Assembly: GCA_947472705.1 (NCBI GenBank) | Contig: CANJDA010000002.1 | Location: 1-35,596 of the forward strand | DNA length: 35,596 bases | Direction of reading: 5' to 3' | Origin: Flavobacteriaceae bacterium | GTDB taxonomy: Bacteria > Bacteroidota > Bacteroidia > Flavobacteriales > Flavobacteriaceae | Shown: in pieces, positions 9,511 through 18,620 of the stretch | How positions within the stretch are numbered: position 1 is the first letter of the stretch | Layout of the letters: the number at the start of each line of letters is the position of its first letter | Made by a program: the position numbers and the translations under genes | The notes under the pieces: generated by a model | Databases searched by the model: none | Told to the model about the DNA's origin: nothing | The model's input: the letters and a program-made list of their open reading frames with translations, nothing else

Positions 9511-9597
9511 AAAAGTAAATGTATTGATATAAATAAGTAATGACTCGAACTCGAAGAGCGACAGCATGAGACCGATAAAAAACAGTATTAACGACGA

Positions 9598-12480
9598 ATG
9601 AAATATTTCCACGAAAAAATCGAAGCCAAATGGCAACAATATTGGGCACAAAACCAAACCTTCAAAGCAGAAAATCCTAGCTCCCCTACTTTTCAAGGAG
9701 GGGTGGCCGCGAATGCGGACGGGGTGGTTAAACCCAAGTATTATGTCCTCGACATGTTTCCTTATCCTTCGGGAGCAGGCTTACACGTGGGCCATCCACT
9801 GGGTTATATTGCTTCCGATATCGTGGCACGTTTCAAACGTCACAAAGGGTTCAACGTATTGCACCCACAAGGCTACGATTCTTTCGGATTACCAGCCGAA
9901 CAATACGCTATTCAAACTGGGCAACATCCGGAAAAAACCACTCGCGAAAACATTGCCCGTTACCGCGAGCAATTAGACAAAATAGGTTTCTCTTTTGATT
10001 GGAGTAGAGAAGTCCGTACTTCTAATCCCGATTATTACAAACACACGCAATGGATTTTCATCCAACTCTTCAACTCGTGGTACAACAAGGATACCGATAA
10101 AGCCGAAGACATCGCTACTTTGATAGCCATTTTCGAAAAAGCGGGTAACGCCACTGTGCATGCCGTGTGTGATGACAATATAGACATCTTCTTCCCTTCG
10201 GATTGGAATTCATATACCGAAGAAAAGAAACAACAAATACTACTACAATACCGTTTAACCTATTTGGCAGAAACTGAAGTCAACTGGTGTCCAGCACTAG
10301 GAACAGTTTTGGCTAACGACGAAATCGTAAACGGTGTCTCTGAAAGAGGAGGTCACCCAGTAATCCGCAAAAAAATGACGCAATGGTCAATGCGCATCTC
10401 TGCCTACGCCGAAAGATTATTGCAAGGATTAGAAACCATCGATTGGAGCGAATCCATCAAAGAAAGTCAAAGAAACTGGATTGGAAAATCCGTAGGAGCT
10501 GCAGTAGATTTTAAATTGAAACATTCAAACGAAGTCATTTCTGTTTTCACCACAAGACCCGATACCATCTTCGGAGTAACCTTTATGACCTTAGCTCCTG
10601 AACATGAATTGGTTTCCCAAATCACAACTCCTGAGCAAAAAGTAGCCGTTGAAAGTTATGTTGAAGCCACAGCCAAACGTTCCGAAAGAGAAAGAATGGC
10701 CGATGTTAAAACCATATCCGGAGTATTCACCGGTGCCTTTGCCGAACATCCGTTTACGAAAGAACCGATTCCGGTTTGGATAGGCGATTACGTCTTGGCA
10801 GGTTACGGAACTGGTGCCGTGATGGCCGTTCCTTGTGGAGACGAAAGAGATTATGCCTTTGCCAATTTCTTCAAAGGTCAATTGGGTATGCCCGAAATCA
10901 AAAACATTTTCAATCAAGATATTTCTCATGAAGCCTTTGCTTCTAAAGACGGTTTTGAATTGGTAAACTCCGATTTCCTTAACGGATTAGGCTACAAAGA
11001 AGGAACAAAGAAAATCATTGAGGCCTTAGAACAAATCGGACACGGGAAAGGGAAAACCAATTACCGCCTACGCGATGCGGTGTTTTCAAGACAACGCTAT
11101 TGGGGCGAACCCTTCCCAGTATATTATGTGAATGGCTTACCGCAAATGATTGAAAGCAAATATTTACCCATCGTATTGCCCGAAGTAGAGAAATACCTTC
11201 CTACCGAAGACGGCCAACCGCCGTTAGGAAACTCCACCAAATGGGCTTGGTATATAGTAACCAACGAAGTGGTAGATAATGATAAAATTGACAACAACAC
11301 CGTTTTCCCATTAGAGTTAAACACCATGCCGGGTTGGGCAGGAAGCTCATGGTACTGGATGCGCTATATGGATGCACACAACGAATCCGAGTTTGCCTCT
11401 GCCGATGCCTTGAAATACTGGGAAAACGTAGACTTATACATAGGCGGTAGCGAGCACGCTACAGGCCACTTGCTATACTCTCGTTTTTGGAACAAATTCC
11501 TAAAAGACCGTGGCTACGCCCCAACCGAAGAACCGTTCAAGAAGCTAATCAATCAAGGAATGATTTTGGGGATGAGTGCGTTTGTGTATAGAAGTCAAGA
11601 TTCTAAAAAACTATATTCAAAAGGATTAATTGCTGGGGAAAATGTTCACCCAATCCACGTTGACCTTGCTGTCATCAATGACATCACCAACGAATTAGAT
11701 ATCGAAGCTTTCAAAAAGCATCCACTATATACTGATTATGCAAATGCCGAATTCATTCTAGAAAACGGTAAATACATCGTAGGCCGCGAAGTCGAAAAAA
11801 TGTCCAAATCCAAATACAATGTGGTGAATCCCGATGACATCTGTAACGATTATGGCGCAGATACGTTACGTCTTTACGAAATGTTCTTAGGGCCTTTGGA
11901 ACAAGCCAAACCTTGGAACACCGCAGGAATTACGGGAGTATCAGGCTTCTTGAAGAAACTATGGCGTTTGTATTTTGACGACAATACCGGCTTAAATATT
12001 TCAGATGCTGAACCAACAGCCGACATGTACAAAACCTTACACAAAACCATCAAAAAAGTAACCGAGGATATCGAGAACTTCTCGTTCAATACATCAGTGT
12101 CGCAGTTTATGATTTGTGTCAACGAATTGGCTTCGATGAAATGCAACTACCGAAAAATATTGGAACCATTGGCCATAGTAATATCGCCTTATGCCCCGCA
12201 TATAGCCGAGGAACTTTGGGAGCAATTAGGTCACGAAGGGTCTATCTCAACCGTTGCTTTCCCTATCTGTGAAGAAAAGTACTTGGTAGAAAGCGAAAAA
12301 GAATACCCAGTTTCCTTTAACGGAAAAATGCGTTTCACCATCAAATTGCCTTTGGATTTAACCGTGTCACAAATACAAGAAATCGTATTGGCCGACGAAA
12401 GAACCATCAAACAGTTAGAAGGAAGAACTCCGAATAAGGTTATTATCGTACCGGGGAAAGTGATTAACTTGGTTGGGTAG
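9598..12480 (+). CDS. leuS: leucine--tRNA ligase
   Basis: 960 aa; 'YVLDMFPYPSGAGLHVGHPLGY' (HIGH-type motif), 'KMSKSKYNVVNPDD'. Confidence 0.98.
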   Translation: MKYFHEKIEAKWQQYWAQNQTFKAENPSSPTFQGGVAANADGVVKPKYYVLDMFPYPSGAGLHVGHPLGYIASDIVARFKRHKGFNVLHPQGYDSFGLPAEQYAIQTGQHPEKTTRENIARYREQLDKIGFSFDWSREVRTSNPDYYKHTQWIFIQLFNSWYNKDTDKAEDIATLIAIFEKAGNATVHAVCDDNIDIFFPSDWNSYTEEKKQQILLQYRLTYLAETEVNWCPALGTVLANDEIVNGVSERGGHPVIRKKMTQWSMRISAYAERLLQGLETIDWSESIKESQRNWIGKSVGAAVDFKLKHSNEVISVFTTRPDTIFGVTFMTLAPEHELVSQITTPEQKVAVESYVEATAKRSERERMADVKTISGVFTGAFAEHPFTKEPIPVWIGDYVLAGYGTGAVMAVPCGDERDYAFANFFKGQLGMPEIKNIFNQDISHEAFASKDGFELVNSDFLNGLGYKEGTKKIIEALEQIGHGKGKTNYRLRDAVFSRQRYWGEPFPVYYVNGLPQMIESKYLPIVLPEVEKYLPTEDGQPPLGNSTKWAWYIVTNEVVDNDKIDNNTVFPLELNTMPGWAGSSWYWMRYMDAHNESEFASADALKYWENVDLYIGGSEHATGHLLYSRFWNKFLKDRGYAPTEEPFKKLINQGMILGMSAFVYRSQDSKKLYSKGLIAGENVHPIHVDLAVINDITNELDIEAFKKHPLYTDYANAEFILENGKYIVGREVEKMSKSKYNVVNPDDICNDYGADTLRLYEMFLGPLEQAKPWNTAGITGVSGFLKKLWRLYFDDNTGLNISDAEPTADMYKTLHKTIKKVTEDIENFSFNTSVSQFMICVNELASMKCNYRKILEPLAIVISPYAPHIAEELWEQLGHEGSISTVAFPICEEKYLVESEKEYPVSFNGKMRFTIKLPLDLTVSQIQEIVLADERTIKQLEGRTPNKVIIVPGKVINLVG
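9676..9729. repeat. 54-nt GC-rich palindromic insertion inside leuS (18 codons, in frame)
   Basis: CCTAGCTCCCCTACTTTTCAAGGAGGGGTGGCCGCGAATGCGGACGGGGTGGTT; stems CCCCTACTT/AAGGAGGGG and CCGC/GCGG. Encodes PSSPTFQGGVAANADGVV between the conserved 'TFKAEN' and 'KPKYYVLDMFPYPSG'. Confidence 0.75.
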
Positions 12481-12486
12481 CAATAC

Positions 12487-12518
12487 AAATCCGTTACGCT
12501 AATTACGGATTTTTTTTA
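12487..12518 (+). terminator. Rho-independent terminator of leuS
   Basis: AAATCCGT-tacgctaatt-ACGGATTT followed by T-tract. Confidence 0.8.
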
Positions 12519-12615
12519 TTGTGTTTTAGAAATGGTTTTTTATAGTCTATTTCGTTCAGGGCTTGTCAATAGTGCGTTTATTGAGTAATATGTAACCAAA
12601 AAAAAGTTTTTTTTG

Positions 12616-12623
12616 TAGCTTTG
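12616..12623 (+). promoter_or_regulatory. -7 element (TAGCTTTG) for the NUMOD4/HNH-like gene
   Basis: TTTTGTAGCTTTGTGCCAA, 26 nt upstream of ATG 12649; 19-nt identical to 6034-6052. Confidence 0.5.
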
Positions 12624-12648
12624 TGCCAATACCACAAATACCACTATA

Positions 12649-13227
12649 ATGTTCAGATTGTACGCAAACGAAGAATTTCGGGAAATCGAATTAAATGCCC
12701 CGTTGAAATTCAGGTATGCTGTTTCCAATAGAGGAAGACTTGTTAGTTTTACAGATAAGATAACGGAAGGCAATTTATTAAAAGGATCTACAGCTGATGG
12801 CTACAGGATTTTTCGATATCAAAAAATGATTAACGGGAAACGGGTCTATACCACATTTTTTATTTACAAACTTGTTGCAGAGTTATTCATTCCAAAAACA
12901 TCCGAAGATCAGAAACATGTTTTGCATTTGGATTATGTTCGAGACAATGATTTGGTTGCAAATTTGAAATGGGCAACTTATGAAGAGAAAATGGAACATT
13001 ATAGAAGAAGCCCACACGTTATAAATTCAAAGAAAAAATTAATCGAACACAATATAAAGGCTGACGGTAGAAAACTAACGTCAACAAGTGTCATTCGCTT
13101 AAAAAAAATACTAAAAAAACCCAATCAAAATACCCGAATTAAAATATTGGCCAAACAATTCGGTATTAGCGAAATGCAGATTTATAGAATAAAGCGAGGT
13201 GAAAATTGGGGACATATAGTTGTTTAG
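12649..13227 (+). CDS. NUMOD4/HNH-endonuclease-like protein with C-terminal HTH
   Basis: 192 aa; 'REIELNAPLKFRYAVSNRGRLVSF' (NUMOD4-like), 'VLHLDYVRDNDLVANLKWATYEEKMEHY' (HNH_3-like) and 'IKILAKQFGISEMQIYRIKRGENWGHI' (HTH). Confidence 0.7.
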   Translation: MFRLYANEEFREIELNAPLKFRYAVSNRGRLVSFTDKITEGNLLKGSTADGYRIFRYQKMINGKRVYTTFFIYKLVAELFIPKTSEDQKHVLHLDYVRDNDLVANLKWATYEEKMEHYRRSPHVINSKKKLIEHNIKADGRKLTSTSVIRLKKILKKPNQNTRIKILAKQFGISEMQIYRIKRGENWGHIVV

Positions 13228-13698
13228 TTACAACTGGATTTGCCTTTCGATTTGTTGTTCTAACGAAATGAATGTTTCGGTTCTAGAAACACCTTCAATA
13301 GGCTGTATTTTTTTGTTGAGCAGTTGCATCAAATGTTCGTTATCGCGGCAAATGATTTTAATGAGGATACTCCAGTTTCCTGTGGTGTAGTGGCATTCTA
13401 GCACTTCTGGAATTTTCTTTAGTTCGCGCACCGCATCCGAATTGCTTGAAGCTTTATCTAAATAAACTCCAATAAAAGCCATTGTTTTATACCCTAGGAC
13501 TTTATTATTGATGATAAATTTTGAACCTGCAATCACTCCCGCGTCTTCCAGTTTTCGTAGTCTTTGATGTATAGCCGCACCTGAAATTCCTATTTTATTA
13601 GCAATTTGCAATATCGGTTTTCGAGCATCTTCCATCAAGTCGCGCAGGATTTCTTTGTCTATGCCATCTATTTCTATTTGTAGTTGATTTATTTTCAT
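13228..13698 (-). CDS. Lrp/AsnC family transcriptional regulator
   Basis: 'IDGIDKEILRDLMEDARKPILQIANKIGISGAAIHQRLRKLEDAGVI' HTH plus RAM-type C-terminal domain. Confidence 0.94.
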   Translation of the reverse strand: MKINQLQIEIDGIDKEILRDLMEDARKPILQIANKIGISGAAIHQRLRKLEDAGVIAGSKFIINNKVLGYKTMAFIGVYLDKASSNSDAVRELKKIPEVLECHYTTGNWSILIKIICRDNEHLMQLLNKKIQPIEGVSRTETFISLEQQIERQIQL

Positions 13699-13746
13699 AT
13701 ACTATACATTTAAAAGTAAAAATACAGATTTACATTATATCTATAA

Positions 13747-13778
13747 ACAAAAAACCGAAATCAGTTATGATTCCGGTT
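13747..13778 (-). terminator. Rho-independent terminator of the saccharopine dehydrogenase-like gene
   Basis: AACCGaAATCA-gtta-TGATTcCGGTT with T-tract on minus strand. Confidence 0.7.
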
Positions 13779-13799
13779 ATGATATAGGATTTATGATTT

Positions 13800-15173
13800 C
13801 TAATTTCCAATCAGTTTATCAGGATTGTACCCAACATAAGGCATTTCTGTTTCTTTGAAAACAACACCGAATTCTTCGAGTTCTTTTAAGATAGGTTCAT
13901 ATACTTCTTTGCGAATGGGCAATTGTACACCTGGCGTTTTAATATTGCCGTTTAGTATTTGCAAGGTTGCCATCGCAACAGGTAAGCCAACGGTTTTTGC
14001 CATTGCAGTATAGGTTTGATCATCGCCTATGCAAACCATCTTAGAGTCTATTTGTTTTTGCTCGCCATTGATTTCGTAGCCAAATTTGTGGTACATCACA
14101 ATCATGTCTTTGTCTTCGGGTTGCAAGGTCCAACTGTCGTTTAAGATACGTTCTAAAATTTGGGCCGGAGTTGCATTTTTCAGTCCTACAATTTTCTTCG
14201 GATTGAATAAATCGAGTTCCAATAACTTGTCCCACATGATGTCATCTTGCTCGATGCCTAGTTGCAAACGCGCTTTAATTTCTACAGAATCCGTTGGGTG
14301 ATAAGGTAAAAAGGAATTGATAAAATCACGGTAACTCATGGTTTCGGAATGTTCCATCACATACGAATCATCCGTCATGCCTAGTTGTACAAACATGTTC
14401 CAAGCTTTGGAATAACCAACACGACGTATGGTTCCTCTATACAACGTGAGTACATCGTCTAAGCCGTAAACACTTCGGTATTTTAAAGAATCGCGGTTGG
14501 CATAGCCTTCAAATTTGCCATAGCCTTCAACATGTAAAAACTCAGTTCTTCTAAATAATTTGTGATAGGGAATGTATTTGTATTTGCCTTCTTGTATAAA
14601 CTTGGCAGCACCACCTTGACCGGCCAAGACTACGTTTCTCGGAGCCCAAGTAAATTTGTAATTCCATAAATTGTTATCGCTTTCGGGAGCTACTAGCCCT
14701 CCACAAAAGGATTCGAATAATATCATTTTGCCCCCTTTGTCTTCAATTTCGTGTATGACTTTCATAGCACTCATGTGGTCTATGCCTGGGTCAAGCCCAA
14801 TTTCATTCATAAAAACCAAACCGTTGGCTTTTACTTCGGTATCTAAACTTTGCATGGCATCGGAAACATAGGAAGCAGTGACCATATTTTTCTTAAATGC
14901 TACACAGTCTTTGGCCACATCAATATGCATATGAGCAGGTAACATTGAAATTACTATGTCGGCTTTTTGAATCTCGCTTTTGCGTTGTTCAACATTATTA
15001 ATATCTAAAGCAATTGCGGTAGCATTAGGATGGTTGTTGGTTTTGCGTTGGGCTAATTCTAAAGACAAATCGCCAATAGTCAAATGCAGGTTTTCGACTA
15101 TAGATTTGTTTAAAAGGTATTGTATCAGGGATGATGCCGAGCGTCCGGCGCCTATGATTAATATGTTTCTCAT
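13800..15173 (-). CDS. saccharopine dehydrogenase family protein (saccharopine reductase-like)
   Basis: 'MRNILIIGAGRSASSLIQYLLNKS' Rossmann motif begins at 15173; 'MNEIGLDPGIDHMSAMKVI', 'FCGGLVAPESDNNLWNYKFTWAPRNVVLAGQGGAAKF'. Confidence 0.9.
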   Translation of the reverse strand: MRNILIIGAGRSASSLIQYLLNKSIVENLHLTIGDLSLELAQRKTNNHPNATAIALDINNVEQRKSEIQKADIVISMLPAHMHIDVAKDCVAFKKNMVTASYVSDAMQSLDTEVKANGLVFMNEIGLDPGIDHMSAMKVIHEIEDKGGKMILFESFCGGLVAPESDNNLWNYKFTWAPRNVVLAGQGGAAKFIQEGKYKYIPYHKLFRRTEFLHVEGYGKFEGYANRDSLKYRSVYGLDDVLTLYRGTIRRVGYSKAWNMFVQLGMTDDSYVMEHSETMSYRDFINSFLPYHPTDSVEIKARLQLGIEQDDIMWDKLLELDLFNPKKIVGLKNATPAQILERILNDSWTLQPEDKDMIVMYHKFGYEINGEQKQIDSKMVCIGDDQTYTAMAKTVGLPVAMATLQILNGNIKTPGVQLPIRKEVYEPILKELEEFGVVFKETEMPYVGYNPDKLIGN

Positions 15174-15218
15174 GCGTTGGTTTGTTGATGGTAGCAAATG
15201 TATGAATTTGATTTAAAC

Positions 15219-15248
15219 AAAAAAGCCCATCGTTTCGGATGAGCTTTT
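15219..15248 (-). terminator. Rho-independent terminator downstream of 15252-15575
   Basis: AAAAGCCCATCG-tttc-GGATGAGCTTTT, near-perfect stem, T-tract on minus strand. Confidence 0.7.
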
Positions 15249-15251
15249 GAA

Positions 15252-15575
15252 TTATTCTAAGCCTTCTAGTTCTTCCAAATCTTTTTTGGCTTCTTTATTG
15301 TTTTCTATTTTTTGTTCTTCAAATTGAGTGTCTTTGGCTACTTTGTCTTTAATGAAAAGAGTTTTTCCCATTACAAAGGTGGAACAAAGTACTCCTATGA
15401 ACAATAAAAATTTAGGTATTTTTTTTTGTTTACTTTCTGATTTTTTGAGCAATATTAAGCTAAAGGCTATGGCTAATCCGATAGGCAAAAAGGCCAAAGT
15501 GTCCATAGGTAATATAGAGAACACTAGTGCTAAAGCAGTAAAGAGTAGTGCTAAAATTAAAAACAGTTTTCTCAT
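15252..15575 (-). CDS. small hypothetical membrane protein
   Basis: 107 aa, about 3 hydrophobic segments and an acidic/charged C-terminal tail. Followed by a terminator. Confidence 0.65.
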   Translation of the reverse strand: MRKLFLILALLFTALALVFSILPMDTLAFLPIGLAIAFSLILLKKSESKQKKIPKFLLFIGVLCSTFVMGKTLFIKDKVAKDTQFEEQKIENNKEAKKDLEELEGLE

Positions 15576-15587
15576 AATTTTGTCAAA

Positions 15588-16349
15588 TTAAATTCCGCTA
15601 GCAGATGTTAAAACCAATTGTCCAGTGCCAACAGGAATGCTGAATTTTAGTAAAGTTGGAATTTTTTTAGCATCGGCGGTCAACCAAATTAGGTTTTTGT
15701 CTTTCCCGCGCAAAGCATCGGTTTTAGCACCAATGGATATTTTATAACATTCTTTTTTGCCTAAATTTCCAGCGTTAACGGTTTCTTTCCCCATAAATTT
15801 TAAGGTTACTGGAATCTGTTTTTCATCAAAAACGATCATCATGGTTTGTGTTTGCCCTTCTTTTAATTTGCTCAAATCCATCGTTCTTACTTTATAAAAC
15901 ATGGATATTACATCTTGCGTGGAGCCGCCAATGGTGAAGGTTTTTTGAGTTTCGGGTCTGTTTTTCTTTTTGGCAGTACTGTTTATAGTATTGCCTTTGA
16001 AAGCGTATTTTTCTTTTTTGGTCCAGCCGCCTTCATCTATACTTCTTTTGTATAAACTTGGTTTTAGTGTTTGCGGATTGACATAAGATTCATAAATATC
16101 TCTTATTTTAAAGAAAGAATCCCATTTGCTGTAAGTTGATAATTCACAGCTTAAATGTAAGTAAGTATTTTTAGAAGTAGCCAAAGTTTCAGTACTCATT
16201 GTAACTTGAGCTAGTTGTGTCATTAAGCCACTCATGTTATATGACCCTGCAAAAACCAATCTTTCTCCTGATTTAATAGTTTGGCTATTAAGGGTAGTGA
16301 ATGTTCCAGAAATTAGTACTGTAAAAAGTACAAAAAGTATTCTTCTCAT
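15588..16349 (-). CDS. DUF3108 domain-containing protein, exported
   Basis: Signal peptide MRRILFVLFTVLISGTFTTLNSQ; 'KSGERLVFAGSYNMSGLMTQLAQVTM' typical of the DUF3108 family. Confidence 0.8.
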   Translation of the reverse strand: MRRILFVLFTVLISGTFTTLNSQTIKSGERLVFAGSYNMSGLMTQLAQVTMSTETLATSKNTYLHLSCELSTYSKWDSFFKIRDIYESYVNPQTLKPSLYKRSIDEGGWTKKEKYAFKGNTINSTAKKKNRPETQKTFTIGGSTQDVISMFYKVRTMDLSKLKEGQTQTMMIVFDEKQIPVTLKFMGKETVNAGNLGKKECYKISIGAKTDALRGKDKNLIWLTADAKKIPTLLKFSIPVGTGQLVLTSASGI

Positions 16350-16367
16350 GATTTTAATTTAATGCTG

Positions 16368-16375
16368 CAAATATA
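16368..16375 (-). promoter_or_regulatory. -7 element (TATATTTG) for the DUF3108 gene
   Basis: Minus strand TATATTTGCAGC, 19 nt upstream of start 16349. Confidence 0.45.
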
Positions 16376-16442
16376 AAATTTTTAAAATGGTTGAAATACC
16401 AAAAGAAATCTGAAATTTCTTTATTTGTAATCAGATAACGGA

Positions 16443-16450
16443 TAAATTTG
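16443..16450 (+). promoter_or_regulatory. -7 element (TAAATTTG) for the DUF423 gene
   Basis: TAAATTTG 25 nt upstream of ATG 16475; overlaps the TTG start called at 16448. Confidence 0.45.
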
Positions 16451-16474
16451 TGTTTTCGTATACAAATTAAAATA

Positions 16475-16861
16475 ATGGAAAGAAAAATATCTGCAGTAGC
16501 TGCCTTAATGGGAATGACAGCAATAATATTAGGAGCTTTTGGAGCTCATGCTTTGAAAAAACATTTAACGATAGAACAACTAGGGGCTTTTGAAACAGGA
16601 GTAAAGTATCAAATGTATCATGCGCTGTTTTTGTTGTTTTTGGGGTTTAATTTTTTATTGGATGAAAAGTCTAAAAAAGTCATTTTCAGTTTGGTCATTA
16701 TTGGAGTATTTTTCTTCTCAGGTTCCATTTATTTGTTGACAACCAAAAGTATAAGTGGCATCGATTTTAAACCACTTGGAATTGTAACTCCTATTGGTGG
16801 CGCCTTATTAATAGTGGCTTGGGGAATTTTGTTTTGGAGATTATTGAAAAAGAAACAATAA
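16475..16861 (+). CDS. DUF423 domain-containing membrane protein
   Basis: 'MGMTAIILGAFGAHALKKHLTIEQLGAFETGVKYQMYHALFLL' DUF423 signature. Confidence 0.9.
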   Translation: MERKISAVAALMGMTAIILGAFGAHALKKHLTIEQLGAFETGVKYQMYHALFLLFLGFNFLLDEKSKKVIFSLVIIGVFFFSGSIYLLTTKSISGIDFKPLGIVTPIGGALLIVAWGILFWRLLKKKQ

Positions 16862-16899
16862 TATTTTCAACAAAAAAATAGTTTCTTTAATTTAATTTT

Positions 16900-16907
16900 T
16901 ACCTTTG
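16900..16907 (+). promoter_or_regulatory. -7 element (TACCTTTG) for pckA
   Basis: TACCTTTG 35 nt upstream of ATG 16942. Confidence 0.45.
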
Positions 16908-16941
16908 TAGCCTCATTATAATACAATACAAACTAATTTCT

Positions 16942-18567
16942 ATGGAGAACTACGCTCAAATTACGAAATCGATTTCGTTAGACCAATACGGAATCAAGAA
17001 TGTTCACGAAATTATTTATAATCCCTCTTTTGAAAAATTATATAATGATGAATTAGATTCAAATTTAGTTGGCTATGAAAAAGGGCAACTTTCTGAATTG
17101 GGAGCTGTTAATGTAATGACAGGAGTTTTTACCGGAAGATCTCCTAAAGATAAATACATAGTAAAAGACAGCATTACTGAAAACACAATTTGGTGGACAT
17201 CTGATAAAGCTGTGAATGATAATAAACCAATTACTGCAAATACTTGGGATGCTTTAAAAGAAACGACTGTTGCCCAACTTTCGGGTAAAAAATTATATGT
17301 TGTAGATGCTTTTTGTGGCGCTAATGAAAATACGCGTTTAAAAGTGCGTTTTATTATGGAAGTGGCTTGGCAGGCGCATTTTGTAACCAATATGTTTATT
17401 CGTCCAACAGAAGTTGAATTAGAAAATTTTGGAGAGCCTGACTTTATAGTGATGAACGGATCTAAAACTTCATTTAAAGATTATGCCTCACATGGCTTAA
17501 ATTCTGAAGTATATGTTGCTTTTAATTTAACCGAAAAAATGCAGTTAATTGGCGGTACTTGGTATGGTGGCGAAATGAAAAAAGGTATGTTTGCCATGAT
17601 GAATTATTATTTACCACTTCAAGGAATAGCTTCAATGCATTGTTCGGCTAATAAAGGTAAAGATGGTGATGTGGCTGTTTTTTTTGGACTTTCAGGAACA
17701 GGAAAAACAACCTTGTCAACAGATCCAAAAAGAGAATTAATAGGCGATGATGAACACGGTTGGGACAACGAAGGAGTTTTCAATTTTGAAGGAGGATGTT
17801 ATGCTAAAACCATAGATTTAAGCAAAGACAATGAACCTGATATTTATGCGGCCATAAAGCGTGATGCTCTTCTAGAAAACGTAACTTTAGATGCCGATGG
17901 TATAATTGATTTCAAAGATGGTTCGGTTACTCAAAATACTAGAGTTTCTTACCCGATTTATCATATTCATAATATTGTAAAACCAATTTCAAAAGCGGGA
18001 CATGCCACAAAAGTAATCTTCTTAACTGCAGATGCTTTTGGAGTGATGCCACCAGTTTCGAAATTAACACCAGAACAAACTAAATATTATTTTCTTTCAG
18101 GATTTACAGCCAAATTAGCAGGAACTGAAAGAGGAGTTACTCAGCCTGAGCCAACATTTTCAGCCTGTTTTGGGAAAGCTTTTTTAACCTTGCATCCAAC
18201 TAAATATGGAGAAGAATTGGTTAAGAAAATGGAGCAGCATAATGCCACGGCATATATGGTAAATACTGGTTGGAATGGAACAGGAAAACGAATTTCAATA
18301 AAAGATACTCGAGCTATTATTGATGCTATTTTAGATGGCTCAATTGAAAACGCAGAAACCAAGGTGATTCCAATGTTTAATTTTGTTGTTCCAACATCGT
18401 TACATGATGTAAACTCTGCAATTTTAGATCCAAGAGACACTTATACTGATATAGCCGAATGGAATACTAAAGCGGAAGATTTGGCTTCTCGATTCATCAA
18501 AAATTTTGCACAATACACGGATAATACGGAAGGTCAAAACTTAGTAAAAGCTGGGCCACAAGTATAA
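16942..18567 (+). CDS. pckA: phosphoenolpyruvate carboxykinase (ATP)
   Basis: '[14 protein letters not shown]', '[28 protein letters not shown]', '[22 protein letters not shown]'. Confidence 0.98.
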   Translation: MENYAQITKSISLDQYGIKNVHEIIYNPSFEKLYNDELDSNLVGYEKGQLSELGAVNVMTGVFTGRSPKDKYIVKDSITENTIWWTSDKAVNDNKPITANTWDALKETTVAQLSGKKLYVVDAFCGANENTRLKVRFIMEVAWQAHFVTNMFIRPTEVELENFGEPDFIVMNGSKTSFKDYASHGLNSEVYVAFNLTEKMQLIGGTWYGGEMKKGMFAMMNYYLPLQGIASMHCSANKGKDGDVAVFFGLSGTGKTTLSTDPKRELIGDDEHGWDNEGVFNFEGGCYAKTIDLSKDNEPDIYAAIKRDALLENVTLDADGIIDFKDGSVTQNTRVSYPIYHIHNIVKPISKAGHATKVIFLTADAFGVMPPVSKLTPEQTKYYFLSGFTAKLAGTERGVTQPEPTFSACFGKAFLTLHPTKYGEELVKKMEQHNATAYMVNTGWNGTGKRISIKDTRAIIDAILDGSIENAETKVIPMFNFVVPTSLHDVNSAILDPRDTYTDIAEWNTKAEDLASRFIKNFAQYTDNTEGQNLVKAGPQV

Positions 18568-18590
18568 AAAATTAAATCGTCAAAATAAAA

Positions 18591-18620
18591 AAACTCCCGT
18601 TACTTTTTCGGGAGTTTTTT
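18591..18620 (+). terminator. Rho-independent terminator of pckA
   Basis: AAACTCCCG-ttactttt-CGGGAGTTT plus T-tract. Confidence 0.85.

Noticed and set aside
9385-9597. T-box-like or amino-acid riboswitch upstream of leuS (and tyrS)
   Set aside because: T-boxes are essentially a Firmicutes/Actinobacteria mechanism. No T-box sequence or antiterminator was seen. The shared repeat is in opposite orientation relative to the two synthetase genes, and in tyrS it lies upstream of the likely promoter.
9540-9597. Possible gene remnant or structured element (GACTCGAACTCGAAGAGCGACAGCATGAGACC) before leuS
   Set aside because: Only short internal similarity (TCGAACTCGA), no second copy noticed in the window and no recognisable coding match; insufficient to call.
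9508-9696. 62-aa minus-strand ORF spanning repeat A edge and the leuS start
   Set aside because: Antisense to the conserved leuS N-terminus, low-complexity hydrophobic, no recognisable family.
10591-12488. Minus-strand ORFs of 67-112 aa within leuS
   Set aside because: Antisense shadows of a strongly conserved synthetase gene.
12649-13227. Mobile homing-endonuclease insertion (intron/intein) disrupting a gene
   Set aside because: The gene stands alone with its own promoter and no split host gene on either side; better explained as a resident chromosomal gene.
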